A DNA stretch of 64,000 bases from Alistipes sp. (GTDB taxonomy: Bacteria > Bacteroidota > Bacteroidia > Bacteroidales > Rikenellaceae): contig JAGBXR010000003.1 in assembly GCA_017629145.1 (NCBI GenBank), positions 1 to 64,000 of the forward strand. Direction: 5' to 3'. Below the pieces are notes generated by a model. It worked only from the letters and a program-made list of their open reading frames with translations. It did no database searches and was not told the origin of the DNA. Position numbers and translations under genes: made by a program. Every line of letters starts with the position of its first letter. The first letter of the stretch is position 1. This document shows, piece after piece, positions 17,836 to 26,767 of the stretch.

Positions 17836-19086
17836 TTACCTATTTGCTCTATTGATGACGTGTTCCATTAGCAGTACGGTTACCACACCCATAGCAAAGC
17901 CGTTGCCGATGAGCGGCTCAATAACTGATGGTACTATGCCGTGTGGCATAAGCTGGCATAACATAGCGACCATCAGTGGAATACCCACATTGAGCGCCTC
18001 GCCGAACGAGCCGATGGCGTGTGTTGAGTGCATCATCTCGAAAGATGCTGCAAGCTGTGTACCCATCAAAAACAGGAGTATAACACCGATTACGGTGTTG
18101 GGAATGGCTGTTAGTATGGCAATAAGCTCCGGAGAGAATGCGCAAAGTAGCAATAGTGCAGTTGATGGAATCAGTGCATAACGCGATGCACAGCCAGTCG
18201 ATGCAATTACGCCTGGACTCATTGAGTAGTTTACAGGTCCGAGAACGCCGAGGGCTCCCGAGATTATATTCATCACGCCAGTAAGTCGTATACCACGGCG
18301 AAGACGAGAATCCATATTATCGCTACCAAGCATAGCTCCGAGAGACTCGATCGAACCTATATCGTTGATAAGAAGCGCGATATAGCATATAAGAAAGGCT
18401 ATCATAACGCCAAGGTCAAACTCGAAGTGTGATATTAGGAGAGTGTCGAGACTTGCGGATGTGGCAGTGTTAAGCTCATATCCGAAGCATATACCATATG
18501 CAACACTGCCGAGAACAAGTACAATAGGAATAACAAGGCTCTTGGCAACTCCTCGCAAGCGACCATTCATCATTACCATAAGAGGCAGAGCAATGAATGT
18601 AAAGATTAGGCCGAAGGTGTGCTCCTCGTTGTTTGCTGTTGGAGGGAATATCAGGTTGCGGATGACAGGTGCCAAAGTAAAGGCGATGAGCATAAGAATC
18701 ACAATCACGCAGCGTGCCGAGAATAGGCGTTGGACATATCGCAACAATCCTCCGATGTTAAGGAGTAGTATGAATGCGCCGCCTACGGCAATTGAACTGT
18801 AGATTGCTGTGTTTGATGCACCTGCGCTCAAGGCCGAGAGAACACCCACAAGTAGCACTGCTGCTGGACCAACAACGATGGGTAAGCGGTGGCCGATGAG
18901 CACTTGAAGGAGTCCCGTAATGCCCATTACAGCGAATAGTTTCTGTGCGAAGAATAGCTTCTCGGCCGGTGTGCCAGTCGCTACGAAGACACTCGTTGTG
19001 ACTACTGCAATGGCTAGTACAAACCATTGAGTGCCATATAGTGCTAGTGCCTTTAATGGTAGCTTATCGTTTACATTATATTTCAT
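17836..19086 (-). CDS. NCS2 family nucleobase permease (uracil/xanthine type)
   Basis: An inner-membrane transporter of about 416 residues with roughly 12-14 hydrophobic segments. NCS2 words are present: YGTQWFVLAIAVV, LPIVVGPAAVLLVG near the first half-helix, the TM8 region ICYIALLINDIGSIESLG (acidic substrate/proton residues) and GVLGPVNYSMSPGVIASTG. Family members symport uracil, xanthine or uric acid with protons. Its position upstream of purA favours a purine. The ATG at 19086 (MKYNVND) is chosen over the upstream frame start at 19095. It follows the EptA-like gene by 44 nt on the minus strand. Confidence 0.85.
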   Translation of the reverse strand: MKYNVNDKLPLKALALYGTQWFVLAIAVVTTSVFVATGTPAEKLFFAQKLFAVMGITGLLQVLIGHRLPIVVGPAAVLLVGVLSALSAGASNTAIYSSIAVGGAFILLLNIGGLLRYVQRLFSARCVIVILMLIAFTLAPVIRNLIFPPTANNEEHTFGLIFTFIALPLMVMMNGRLRGVAKSLVIPIVLVLGSVAYGICFGYELNTATSASLDTLLISHFEFDLGVMIAFLICYIALLINDIGSIESLGAMLGSDNMDSRLRRGIRLTGVMNIISGALGVLGPVNYSMSPGVIASTGCASRYALIPSTALLLLCAFSPELIAILTAIPNTVIGVILLFLMGTQLAASFEMMHSTHAIGSFGEALNVGIPLMVAMLCQLMPHGIVPSVIEPLIGNGFAMGVVTVLLMEHVINRANR

Positions 19087-19130
19087 AATTAGCAATGTTT
19101 TACATTAGGTTAAATGATGTGTTAGTTTAG

Positions 19131-20687
19131 CTATTGGTTGTTCTCATTTTTGCAAAATACCGACATTTCGGCATTGTATATTTCGCTGCTGATGCCCATA
19201 AAATCGAGTACTGAGTGGAAGATGTTGTAGTGGCCGGTAGTGTCCAACTTGCGAGTTGCGATATCTTCTGCTGACTCCCATACAATAAAAGGAATAGCCT
19301 TCTGCTCATCGGGTGCTACAGCCATAGGCATACCGTGCATAAAGAGACCTCCTTCACCTAACGACTCGCCGTGGTCGGATATAAATAATATAGCTGTACG
19401 GCGGTCATCTATTGCTGCGAGTTTATCAATTAGAGTGTGTAGCAGGTAGTCAGTGTATAGTATCGTGTTGTCGTATGCGTTAACCAATTCTTGTAGGTCG
19501 GCTTCGGACATCTCTACAGTTGTGCATACGGGTTTGAAAGACTCGAACTCTGTAGGATATTTCTGTGAGTAGGTTGGACCGTGGCTGGTACTCAAGTGTA
19601 GTACAACGAAGAGCTTGTCAGCTGAAGATGCCGCAATCTGCTCCTCAAGACCCTCCAAAAGCAGACCATCGTAGCGGTCATCGCTATTGGGATATAGCTC
19701 CATCAGAGCTTTGCGGTCGAGATATGTGTTGATACTGAGCGGGGGCTCTCCCCAGTTTGCTGTGCGCCATATAACCTCTACGCCCGAACGTGATAGGTAG
19801 TTGGGAAGTATTTCGTAGAGCTCACCTGTAGGCTTATGGTCGAGTATAGCTTTGACGCCTGCCGTAGTATATGTTGCCGATGCGGTGGCAGGGTATACGG
19901 TTATTGGGTCGGATGATAGTAGAGGGTTAGTATTTCGCTCGTAGCCATAGAGAGAGAAGTTGTGGCTGCGCGCTGATTCACCTATAACCAGCACGCAGAG
20001 ATCGCGGCTGTTAGTTGTGATGTGTGCATCGGGCAGTGGTTTAGCCTCCTGGTTGAGTCGTCGTTGATGACCATAGTAGCGGAATGAGTTTACGACATAA
20101 GACCAAGGCATAATCATACTGCCTATCTGCGTAGCGTTACGATCTATCCACAGTACGTTCTTATAGTTGGCACCAACTAAAAGCAGTATAACTCCCAGTG
20201 ATGATGCAATGCTGATTGCAAAGCATCGCCACGTACCACGATCGTATCGGCGTGCGAATATGTATACGATAGGTGGAATGCCCGTAAATATGATGTATAG
20301 GATAAGTGCAAATGAGAAGAATCCTGATGCCTCCGAGAAGCGCGTGTTAAATACGTTGCCCATCATCATATCCGTGATAAGCACCTCATAGCTTGCGACG
20401 AAATAGAGTGCTATGGCATTTCCTATAAATAGCAGCGATAGCAAGATGCGTCCTGCAACGCCTAAAAGTCGTAGCAGAAGTGTGTAAATCAGAAAGTTGA
20501 CGGTGAGCATAAGCACCGCAAAGCTAATTGTGATGATCCATCCGTTGAGTCCTGCTTCAACGTGACCTACAACATATTTGGCAAGTGGCAGATGATAGGC
20601 AACAAGTGTAAAGATGCTCAATACCAGCGCATAGCGCGTAATCGTCGTCTTATTGTGTAATATGGATGTTAACTTGTCTAATTTCAT
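19131..20687 (-). CDS. EptA-like phosphoethanolamine transferase
   Basis: 518 residues: about five N-terminal membrane helices (1-190), then a periplasmic sulfatase-fold domain. Metal/active-site words are VIGESARSHNFSLYGY, SATYTTAGVK (nucleophilic Thr region) and ISDHGESLGEGG. EptA/EptB-family enzymes move phosphoethanolamine from phosphatidylethanolamine to lipid A, core sugars or glycans, often lowering polymyxin binding. The exact acceptor is not readable. Its ATG overlaps the PHP-gene stop (ATGA, 20684-20687), so translation is coupled. Confidence 0.88.
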   Translation of the reverse strand: MKLDKLTSILHNKTTITRYALVLSIFTLVAYHLPLAKYVVGHVEAGLNGWIITISFAVLMLTVNFLIYTLLLRLLGVAGRILLSLLFIGNAIALYFVASYEVLITDMMMGNVFNTRFSEASGFFSFALILYIIFTGIPPIVYIFARRYDRGTWRCFAISIASSLGVILLLVGANYKNVLWIDRNATQIGSMIMPWSYVVNSFRYYGHQRRLNQEAKPLPDAHITTNSRDLCVLVIGESARSHNFSLYGYERNTNPLLSSDPITVYPATASATYTTAGVKAILDHKPTGELYEILPNYLSRSGVEVIWRTANWGEPPLSINTYLDRKALMELYPNSDDRYDGLLLEGLEEQIAASSADKLFVVLHLSTSHGPTYSQKYPTEFESFKPVCTTVEMSEADLQELVNAYDNTILYTDYLLHTLIDKLAAIDDRRTAILFISDHGESLGEGGLFMHGMPMAVAPDEQKAIPFIVWESAEDIATRKLDTTGHYNIFHSVLDFMGISSEIYNAEMSVFCKNENNQ

Positions 20688-21928
20688 AGTCTTATCAATT
20701 TGTAAATTGCCTTTACAAGAAGTCCTGCTATAAGGAGTAAAATGGCGTTGAATAATATTGTCAACGGAATCGAAATTTTGGGGATTGAACTATCAAACGG
20801 AGTATCTGTCGAGATGGCATCGTATCGGGCAAATGGATTGCTGTATATTACCTCGCCACCAGGCATAAATGCGGTAATTCGTACGTAACTATCCTTGGCT
20901 TGCATCGTATAGCTAGCTATGCTATCGTTCGTGATAAGTGCTACGGTATGACCTCTGTCTGATGTAAAGCGGATGCTATCAGCAACCTCCGAGAGGCGGA
21001 TGTAGATGTTATCGCCACTGCGAAGACCGATATCTGCGATGTGTGGAATTGATGCGTTTCGCTTCTCCTTTATTGTCCAATCGCCTTCGCCATAGTCGGG
21101 TAGTCGCATAGCATAGAATGCGCCACTACGCAAGGTTGCAAGCAACTCATTATAGGTTGCAGACTCGGTGCCAAGATATTCCGAATAGTGGGTTAGTGGC
21201 ATATTAAGCATTGTGCAGCGTCGTGCTATTGCGCTGCTGCGCTGTGGCTTATGCAAATCATCTCCAGCAGTAGCGAAGCTGTAGTGCCCGGCGCTAAGAG
21301 CTGAATCCCAGTAGCTGTTATCGGTTGACTTGCCGCTATCAAGTTCGATAAGGTCGTAACCCGATAGTAGTGCAAGTTGCTCGGCGTTAAGTGTTGGCGT
21401 GCGCAGAGGGTGGTTTAACTGTACAAGATCGCTACGTTGCTTGAGCAGTGCTATCTGCCATTGTTTCTGCGATGCAAATATAGGTAATAGATGGTCGAAT
21501 CCAAATGTTGTTTTACTGCCGAATGTCAGTTTGTGGTACTTCAAAAGTCCGTATCCGTGTTCATACAGACTCACGTCGAATGTGGACTCTGGATGAGGGG
21601 TTATGAGGTTGTGGTTTGAGAATGCAACGATGTCGTAGCCATAGCGGCGGTACTCCGCGAGTGTCTGTTCGGGTGTATAGTCGCACTCGTTAAGCAGACC
21701 TTCGACTCGCGTATGTGTGTGGAAATTGGCGCGTGCCCACTTTGTATCGGGCAGGACATTGCTATATGGGTCGAAAATATCCTTGCCTGTGAAAGGAGAT
21801 GGTTTTTCGAATCGATATATAGGTGAGGGACTTGTGATGACAATGGCAAGCAGTGCTGTGAGTAGCAACACGCTTACGCTTTTGACGGCAATTTTTGCCG
21901 TACGCATTATGATAATTCTATAGTTCAT
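20684..21928 (-). CDS. Membrane-anchored PHP-domain protein
   Basis: About 414 residues from the ATG at 21928 (MNYRIIIMRT); MRTAKIA at 21907 is an alternative start. One N-terminal membrane segment (SVSVLLLTALLAIVI) precedes a PHP-type metal phosphoesterase domain with ANFHTHTRVEG, YGYDIVAFSNHN and FATAGDDLHKP. A second hydrophobic helix lies near the C-terminus, before the basic tail. The upstream part of the longer frame overlaps a TATCTTTG-like promoter (minus strand, 21936-21943) and is not coding. Coupling to the EptA-like gene suggests a role in envelope phosphate-group metabolism; this is inference. Confidence 0.75.
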   Translation of the reverse strand: MNYRIIIMRTAKIAVKSVSVLLLTALLAIVITSPSPIYRFEKPSPFTGKDIFDPYSNVLPDTKWARANFHTHTRVEGLLNECDYTPEQTLAEYRRYGYDIVAFSNHNLITPHPESTFDVSLYEHGYGLLKYHKLTFGSKTTFGFDHLLPIFASQKQWQIALLKQRSDLVQLNHPLRTPTLNAEQLALLSGYDLIELDSGKSTDNSYWDSALSAGHYSFATAGDDLHKPQRSSAIARRCTMLNMPLTHYSEYLGTESATYNELLATLRSGAFYAMRLPDYGEGDWTIKEKRNASIPHIADIGLRSGDNIYIRLSEVADSIRFTSDRGHTVALITNDSIASYTMQAKDSYVRITAFMPGGEVIYSNPFARYDAISTDTPFDSSIPKISIPLTILFNAILLLIAGLLVKAIYKLIRL

Positions 21929-22023
21929 AGCAGGGCAAAGATACAAAAATATTTTGGAATCGAAAGCGATTCCATATTCACAGAGTAGTACCTTACACCC
22001 GATGGCCAAGATGTTTAAATAAA

Positions 22024-22054
22024 ATAGCCGTTGGATTTAGTGTCCAGCGGCTAT
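22024..22054 (-). terminator. Terminator downstream of rdgB
   Basis: Arms atagccgttgga (22024-22035) and tccagcggctat (22043-22054) form a stem with one G-U pair and a 7-nt loop. On the minus strand it is followed by TTTTATTTAAA. It lies just past the rdgB stop. Confidence 0.85.
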
Positions 22055-22076
22055 TTAATATTGTTTTTATTTTTGT

Positions 22077-22649
22077 TTACTCTTTGAGTAACTCAACAAG
22101 GCGAGCTACAGCACGCCCACGATGCGATATGGCGTTCTTTGCCTCGGCTGACATATCGGCAAAGGTGCAGTTTTCGCCATCGGGAATAAATAGTGGGTCA
22201 TAGCCAAAGCCTTCGTTGCCCGATTCGCTCTCGGTAATTCGTCCCTCGACTATGCCCTCGACCTGGCGTTCAACACCACCCTGGATTAGTGAGATTACAG
22301 TGCGGAAGCGCGCGCGGCGGTTGCTGCATCCGTCGAGTGCTGCGAGGAGCTTGCGGTTGTTGGCTGCAAAGTCGTGGCCCTCGCCAGCGTAACGTGCCGA
22401 GCGTACGCCTGGTGCTCCATTTAGAGCCTCGACCTCGAGTCCTGTGTCGTCGGCGAAGCAATCGAGACCAGTACGCTTGTATACGTAATTCGCCTTTAGT
22501 GATGCGTTCTCGTCGAGTGTTTCGCCAGTTTCGGGAATATCCTCAGTGATGCCAACTTCGGCGAGTGTAACAAGTTCGTAGCCCTCGCCTAATACTGCGC
22601 GTACCTCGGATAGCTTATGCTTATTGTTTGTAGCAAATACTATTTTCAT
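22077..22649 (-). CDS. rdgB: Non-canonical purine NTP pyrophosphatase (RdgB/HAM1)
   Basis: 190 residues. Hydrolyses dITP, XTP and similar to monophosphates, keeping deaminated purines out of DNA and RNA. Family words are all present: FATNNKHKLSEVRAVL at the start, PETGETLDENASLKA, CFADDTGLEVEALNGAPGVRSARYAG, GFGYDPLFIP and KNAISHRGRA near the end. Normal length. The HAD gene lies 26 nt upstream on the same strand, so they are probably co-transcribed. Confidence 0.95.
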   Translation of the reverse strand: MKIVFATNNKHKLSEVRAVLGEGYELVTLAEVGITEDIPETGETLDENASLKANYVYKRTGLDCFADDTGLEVEALNGAPGVRSARYAGEGHDFAANNRKLLAALDGCSNRRARFRTVISLIQGGVERQVEGIVEGRITESESGNEGFGYDPLFIPDGENCTFADMSAEAKNAISHRGRAVARLVELLKE

Positions 22650-22675
22650 AATTATTTATATATCTTAATATTCTA

Positions 22676-23524
22676 TTATGCTTCCTCACGTGCTACTTCA
22701 AGTTCTGCAAGGCGGCTGTCGAGCTTAATCTTGTCGATAATTGTGCGTACTACTACATCGATCTCCGAGCCTTCGGAGTAGTCGGCAGGGCAGACGTGGT
22801 TTACTCGATTGTCGCGGATTAGATCGTTAAGCAGCGAACGGCGACCACCCTCTTCGGGGTTATATACAGCGATAGAGTGACCTCCAAAATTCTTAACCAA
22901 ACGCATACAAGGTATGTCGGTCGTACCGTCGCCAAAATATATCATACGGCTGAACGGTACTGGGCGCTTGCTCTCCTCCATATATCGGTTGACGTCTGTA
23001 GTATCAAATACCGACTCTACACCCTTGTTTATCTTGAAGATAAATTGAGTTTTATTTGTGTAGTTAACCGCTACAGCAGGCCAATAGGCTATGCCATCAA
23101 CATTGTACAGAAATGAGCAGGCATAGATATTCTTGAATTCGTGGGCGATGGCTGTGCCTTCGATAATCTCCTTTAGTCCCGATGAGTTGACATAGTGGAG
23201 AATGCGTATGCCAAGGCTCTCGCCATAGGCGTTGATGCGCGAAAACCACTCCTTGACACCTCGGTAGAACTCTACGTTGCGGCCTGACTCACGAAAGGCT
23301 TCGCGGCGGAGGGACAATCCCTTGGACTGCGCAGCCTGAAGCATACGCGCCATATATGTAAGAACTTGATCGGCATCCTGCTCCTCGGCAAGGGTGTTGG
23401 CCTCGTGCCAAAACTCCATATTGCTCTTGCCTACAGCTGGAATAAAGTCATACTCCTGCATATTGCCTGGTGCCAATGTGCCGTCGAAGTCGTAAATTAG
23501 GGCTACGGTAATCTTCTCTTTCAT
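22676..23524 (-). CDS. HAD family hydrolase
   Basis: About 282 residues from the ATG at 23524 (MKEKITVALIYDFDGTL); the frame upstream of this overlaps the promoter and is not coding. The HAD nucleophile motif is DFDGTL, motif II is in YVNSSGLKEII, and the metal-binding motif is YFGDGTTDIPCMRL. The shape resembles PSP/SerB-like HADs, but the substrate is unknown. Known members with FGDG(T/E)TD(I/V)P motifs occur widely in Bacteroidetes. It heads a two-gene unit with rdgB. Confidence 0.82.
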   Translation of the reverse strand: MKEKITVALIYDFDGTLAPGNMQEYDFIPAVGKSNMEFWHEANTLAEEQDADQVLTYMARMLQAAQSKGLSLRREAFRESGRNVEFYRGVKEWFSRINAYGESLGIRILHYVNSSGLKEIIEGTAIAHEFKNIYACSFLYNVDGIAYWPAVAVNYTNKTQFIFKINKGVESVFDTTDVNRYMEESKRPVPFSRMIYFGDGTTDIPCMRLVKNFGGHSIAVYNPEEGGRRSLLNDLIRDNRVNHVCPADYSEGSEIDVVVRTIIDKIKLDSRLAELEVAREEA

Positions 23525-23548
23525 CGCATTTTTTTTGTATAATTGCCT

Positions 23549-23579
23549 CAAATGTACGAAAAAATCACTATTTTTGCAA
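23549..23579 (-). promoter_or_regulatory. Promoter for the HAD-rdgB unit
   Basis: Read on the minus strand, TTG (complement of 23577-23579) is followed after 20 nt by TACATTTG (complement of 23549-23556). It lies 25 nt upstream of the chosen HAD start and supports that start. Confidence 0.65.
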
Positions 23580-23625
23580 AAATAACATAATAAATTGTTC
23601 AACCATAAAACTACACAACTCGATT

Positions 23626-24159
23626 ATGGAACTAAAAGAGGTGATTAAGCGCCGTCGTTCGACACGACGATATACGGGTAAACCCGTTGAAATTGAGAAA
23701 CTTCAGGAGGCAATGCAGCTAGCGCTATACGCTCCATCGTCAAAGAATACACGCTCTACGCGTCTTATGGCAGTAACCAACCTTGATAAGGTGCACGCGT
23801 TGGCTGCTTTGCGCGATTATGGCTCAAGTCTGCTTGGTGAGGCAAGTGCAGCTATAGTAGTAATGGGCGATAGTGAGGCGAGTCCAATGTGGGAGATTAA
23901 TGCAGCAATTATGGCTACCACCCTCCAGCTTGCTCTTGTAGACCAGGGCCTTGCTTCGTGCTGGGTGCACGTTGGCCAGTATCGTACCATTGGCGACGAT
24001 CCTGCAAGCCAGCGCAGTGAGGATTATGTGAAAGAACTTCTTCCAGAGATTCCTTCTGCCTATCGAATACTTTGTGTTATCGGCATCGGATATGCTGATT
24101 ATACACCAAAACCCCTTCCCGAGTATGAAGGTCCAGAGCGTCTGCTCTATGTGAAATAG
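23626..24159 (+). CDS. Nitroreductase family protein
   Basis: 177-residue FMN-dependent oxidoreductase fold. The FMN phosphate-binding word RRRSTRRYTGKPV lies at residues 9-21, followed by LYAPSSKNTR and the C-terminal CVIGIGYADYTPKPLPE. Members reduce nitro groups, quinones or flavins with NAD(P)H; the physiological substrate is not readable. It is a single-gene unit closed by a strong terminator. Confidence 0.9.
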   Translation: MELKEVIKRRRSTRRYTGKPVEIEKLQEAMQLALYAPSSKNTRSTRLMAVTNLDKVHALAALRDYGSSLLGEASAAIVVMGDSEASPMWEINAAIMATTLQLALVDQGLASCWVHVGQYRTIGDDPASQRSEDYVKELLPEIPSAYRILCVIGIGYADYTPKPLPEYEGPERLLYVK

Positions 24160-24185
24160 AGACCTTTGCATACAATTTGTGAATG

Positions 24186-24225
24186 AGAGTGGAGAATTCC
24201 GGAGGAATGTCGCCACTCTTTTTTT
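24186..24225 (+). terminator. Intrinsic terminator after the nitroreductase gene
   Basis: Arms agagtgg (24186-24192) and ccactct (24213-24219) with an inner aattcc/ggaggaat pairing, followed by six T residues. Confidence 0.85.
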
Positions 24226-24252
24226 GTTTTTGTTATAATATTCGTATATTTG
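24224..24252 (+). promoter_or_regulatory. Promoter for the flavoprotein gene
   Basis: TTG at 24224-24226 and TATATTTG at 24245-24252, 18 nt apart. It overlaps the T-run of the preceding terminator and lies 33 nt before the ATG at 24286, supporting that start over the frame opening at 24250. Confidence 0.65.
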
Positions 24253-24285
24253 CACCTAATACAAAAGAATATCTATACTATCAAT

Positions 24286-25533
24286 ATGTACGACGTAATA
24301 GTTATTGGCGCAGGTGCAGCAGGACTTATGGCTGCAGGTACAGCAGCAATGGGCGGTCGCAAGGTGCTCCTTATGGAGAAGATGGAGCGTGCAGGACGCA
24401 AGATTCGTATCACAGGTAAGGGCCGTTGCAACCTTACGAATGCACGCCCTGCCGAGGAGTTTTTGGAGAAGGTACGCACTAATGCGGACTTTATGTCGGT
24501 AGCATTTGCCGAGTTTAACAACCGCGCTACGATTCGCTTCTTCGAGCGTCTCGGCGTCAAGCTCGAGATTGAGCGTGGTGAGCGAGTGTTCCCAAAGAGC
24601 GGTAAGGCGTGGGATATTGCCAACGCACTCGTCGAGTTCTGTGAGGATAAGGGTGTAGAGATTCAGTATAAGCGTCGTGTTACCGAGGTGCTTACCATTG
24701 GCGATAAGGTTACAGGTGTCAAGTATATCAACGATCGTGGTTTTGAGCGTCGTGTCGAGGCCGATAATGTGATTATCGCTACGGGTGGTGTAAGCTATCC
24801 TTCGACTGGCTCTACGGGTGACGGCTATATGTTTGCCGATGCTCTCGGTCACCGTATTGAGCCTGTGCGTCCTTCGCTTACGCCATTGCGCAGTTCGCAT
24901 CCACAGCAGGAGTATATGAATGGTCTGTTACTTAAGAACGTGGGTGTTAAATTGTTTATCGACAATGAACTTAAGGCCGAGGAGTTTGGCGAGATGGGTT
25001 TCTCGGAGCGTGGTATCGAGGGTGCAGTAGCTTTGCGTGTCAGTCGTGATGCTGTTGATGCATTGCTTGATGAGCGCAAGGTTAAGATTGTCGTAGATCT
25101 TAAACCTGCTCTCGATGAGCAGACGCTTCTCGCGCGTATCGAACGAGAGATTTCCGAGATGCAGCCTTCGGAGTTCTTCTCGGAGTTGTTACGTAAACTT
25201 GTCCCCAAGCAGCTGGTAGTGCCTTTGGCCAAAGAGGTAGACTTCCACTCTAAAACGTATGTTTCGAAGCTTACTGATGCAGAGAAGCTCCGCCTTGTGA
25301 AGATATTGAAGGGTATGGTATTCCCTATCACAGACTACGCACCATTCCAGTATGCTATCGTTACGGCTGGTGGTGTAAGCTGCGACGAGGTAAATAACTA
25401 CACTATGGAGTCGCGCAAGATTAAGGGCCTATACTTCGCAGGTGAGGTGCTCGATATCGATGCTAACACAGGTGGTTACAATATGCAGATTGCATTCTCT
25501 ACGGGTCGTCTTGCAGGACAACTCAAGAAGTAG
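24286..25533 (+). CDS. NAD(P)/FAD-dependent oxidoreductase, HI0933/BaiN family
   Basis: 415 residues from ATG 24286 (MYDVIVIGAGAAG). The Rossmann dinucleotide motif GAGAAGLMAAG is at the N-terminus, GRKIRITGKGRCNLTNA follows, and the C-terminal FAD-binding words are TAGGVSCDEVN and LYFAGEVLDIDANTGGYN. This family includes BaiN, a flavoprotein reported to reduce bile-acid intermediates, but most members have no proven substrate, so bile-acid activity is not claimed. Length is normal. Confidence 0.92.
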   Translation: MYDVIVIGAGAAGLMAAGTAAMGGRKVLLMEKMERAGRKIRITGKGRCNLTNARPAEEFLEKVRTNADFMSVAFAEFNNRATIRFFERLGVKLEIERGERVFPKSGKAWDIANALVEFCEDKGVEIQYKRRVTEVLTIGDKVTGVKYINDRGFERRVEADNVIIATGGVSYPSTGSTGDGYMFADALGHRIEPVRPSLTPLRSSHPQQEYMNGLLLKNVGVKLFIDNELKAEEFGEMGFSERGIEGAVALRVSRDAVDALLDERKVKIVVDLKPALDEQTLLARIEREISEMQPSEFFSELLRKLVPKQLVVPLAKEVDFHSKTYVSKLTDAEKLRLVKILKGMVFPITDYAPFQYAIVTAGGVSCDEVNNYTMESRKIKGLYFAGEVLDIDANTGGYNMQIAFSTGRLAGQLKK

Positions 25534-25576
25534 GGTATTGCTTGTTTACTAACCGAAAAGATAAAACTTCAGAGAT

Positions 25577-26092
25577 ATGAAACGCTCAGGACGAACACTC
25601 AAGCAGCGACTATACGACCTAAAACACCTCCCATCGCGTATACGCCGCGCACGCCACTTTCGTGGTCACGGTGTGCACTCTCCGTTTGTGTATAGTGTAG
25701 TGCGCCAGGTCTTTATGCGCTCGATATTTATTGCCGAGAAGACGCCATTGTACGATGCTTTGCGCGGAGTGGACGTTGTAGAGAAGCGTGCTGTGCAGTT
25801 GCAAAATCTTGCAACACATTGTGGCGTTGAGCAGTGGAGTATCGATGATATAAAGGATGGTGATGGACTTGTAGTTGTGAGTCTTGCTACGACGTACGAC
25901 CATCTCGAGCAGTACGCCTCGAAGGCGCGTGAGAGTGGTGCAATATTGTGTATTATGTCGCCGTATTATAACGCCCAGCGCTGGGAAGTATGCCGTAAGA
26001 TTGTTGAGCAACATCACTCAACGGTTGTCGATAATCGTGCATACCTGCTTCTATTTAATAACCATCTGCCACGACAGCATTATAGACTATAG
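25577..26092 (+). CDS. HSPF-motif protein, possible reduced methyltransferase relative
   Basis: 171 residues, cytoplasmic. A basic N-terminus carries RHFRGHGVHSPFVYSVVRQVF, a variant of the HGxHSPF(V/A)(F/Y) entry motif of a group of Bacteroidetes class I methyltransferases. No SAM-binding glycine loop follows: the middle reads DDIKDGDGLVVVSLATTYDHLEQY instead. It is about 60-90 residues shorter than those methyltransferases as I remember them. So it may be a shrunken, non-catalytic relative. It lies 43 nt after the flavoprotein and 5 nt before the cobalamin adenosyltransferase. Confidence 0.6.
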   Translation: MKRSGRTLKQRLYDLKHLPSRIRRARHFRGHGVHSPFVYSVVRQVFMRSIFIAEKTPLYDALRGVDVVEKRAVQLQNLATHCGVEQWSIDDIKDGDGLVVVSLATTYDHLEQYASKARESGAILCIMSPYYNAQRWEVCRKIVEQHHSTVVDNRAYLLLFNNHLPRQHYRL

Positions 26093-26097
26093 AGAGT

Positions 26098-26667
26098 ATG
26101 AAGATATATACCAAAAGTGGTGATAAGGGTACTACATCGCTCATTGGCGGTGAGCGCGTACCAAAGTACGACCTGCGTGTCGAGGCGTATGGCACTGTCG
26201 ATGAACTATCGGCATTCGTGGCACTGCTTACTGATAAACTCTCAGAGACGCAGTTTGTGGATGACTACAAGGAGCGTATCGCGGTGTTGGTCGAGGAGCT
26301 TGTAGCTATCGAGTCACGCTTGATGAGTGTTGCTGCGCTGTTGGCTGTTGGCGAGGGCGCCAAGTCAATGGAGCCTATATCAGAGGATGCTATTGAGGCT
26401 CTTGAGCACTCGATAGACAAGATGCAGGAGCAACTGAAACCTATTACATTTTTTACAATTCCAGGCGGACATACGCTATGTTCGTTGTGTCACGTCTGCC
26501 GTACGGTATGTCGCAGAGCCGAGCGCGCAGCGTTGCGAGCTGCGGAGGAGTATCCTATTGAGGGCTCTACAATGCGTTATCTTAATCGTTTGTCGGACTA
26601 TCTATATACACTTGGCCGTACTCTTACCGAGTTGTTATCTGTCGAGGAGCGTTTGTGGCAACCATAG
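26098..26667 (+). CDS. Cob(I)alamin adenosyltransferase, PduO type
   Basis: 189 residues. Transfers the adenosyl group of ATP to cob(I)alamin to make coenzyme B12. The N-terminal ATP-binding word KIYTKSGDKGTTSLIGGERV, the YGTVDELSAFV helix and the C-terminal CRTVCRRAER are diagnostic. The segment before it (GGHTLCSLCHVCRTVC) has four closely spaced cysteines, more than the usual family sequence. Start ATG 26098 lies 5 nt after the previous stop. Confidence 0.93.
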   Translation: MKIYTKSGDKGTTSLIGGERVPKYDLRVEAYGTVDELSAFVALLTDKLSETQFVDDYKERIAVLVEELVAIESRLMSVAALLAVGEGAKSMEPISEDAIEALEHSIDKMQEQLKPITFFTIPGGHTLCSLCHVCRTVCRRAERAALRAAEEYPIEGSTMRYLNRLSDYLYTLGRTLTELLSVEERLWQP

Positions 26668-26714
26668 TGTAGTGGGGATGCCTGACCTCGCGGTGTTTGG
26701 AACACGTTGATGTT

Positions 26715-26767
26715 CAAACATTATTTCGATATGAATGTTTGCATCTATAGTTTTTTTTATATATTTG
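26715..26767 (+). promoter_or_regulatory. Promoter overlapped by an inverted repeat
   Basis: TTTG at 26738-26741 and TATATTTG at 26760-26767 (18-nt spacer) form the promoter of the DUF2795 gene. An 8-bp inverted repeat (caaacatt 26715-26722, aatgtttg 26734-26741; centre spacing 11 nt) covers the -33 element, the usual place for an operator. No regulator gene is adjacent. Confidence 0.55.
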
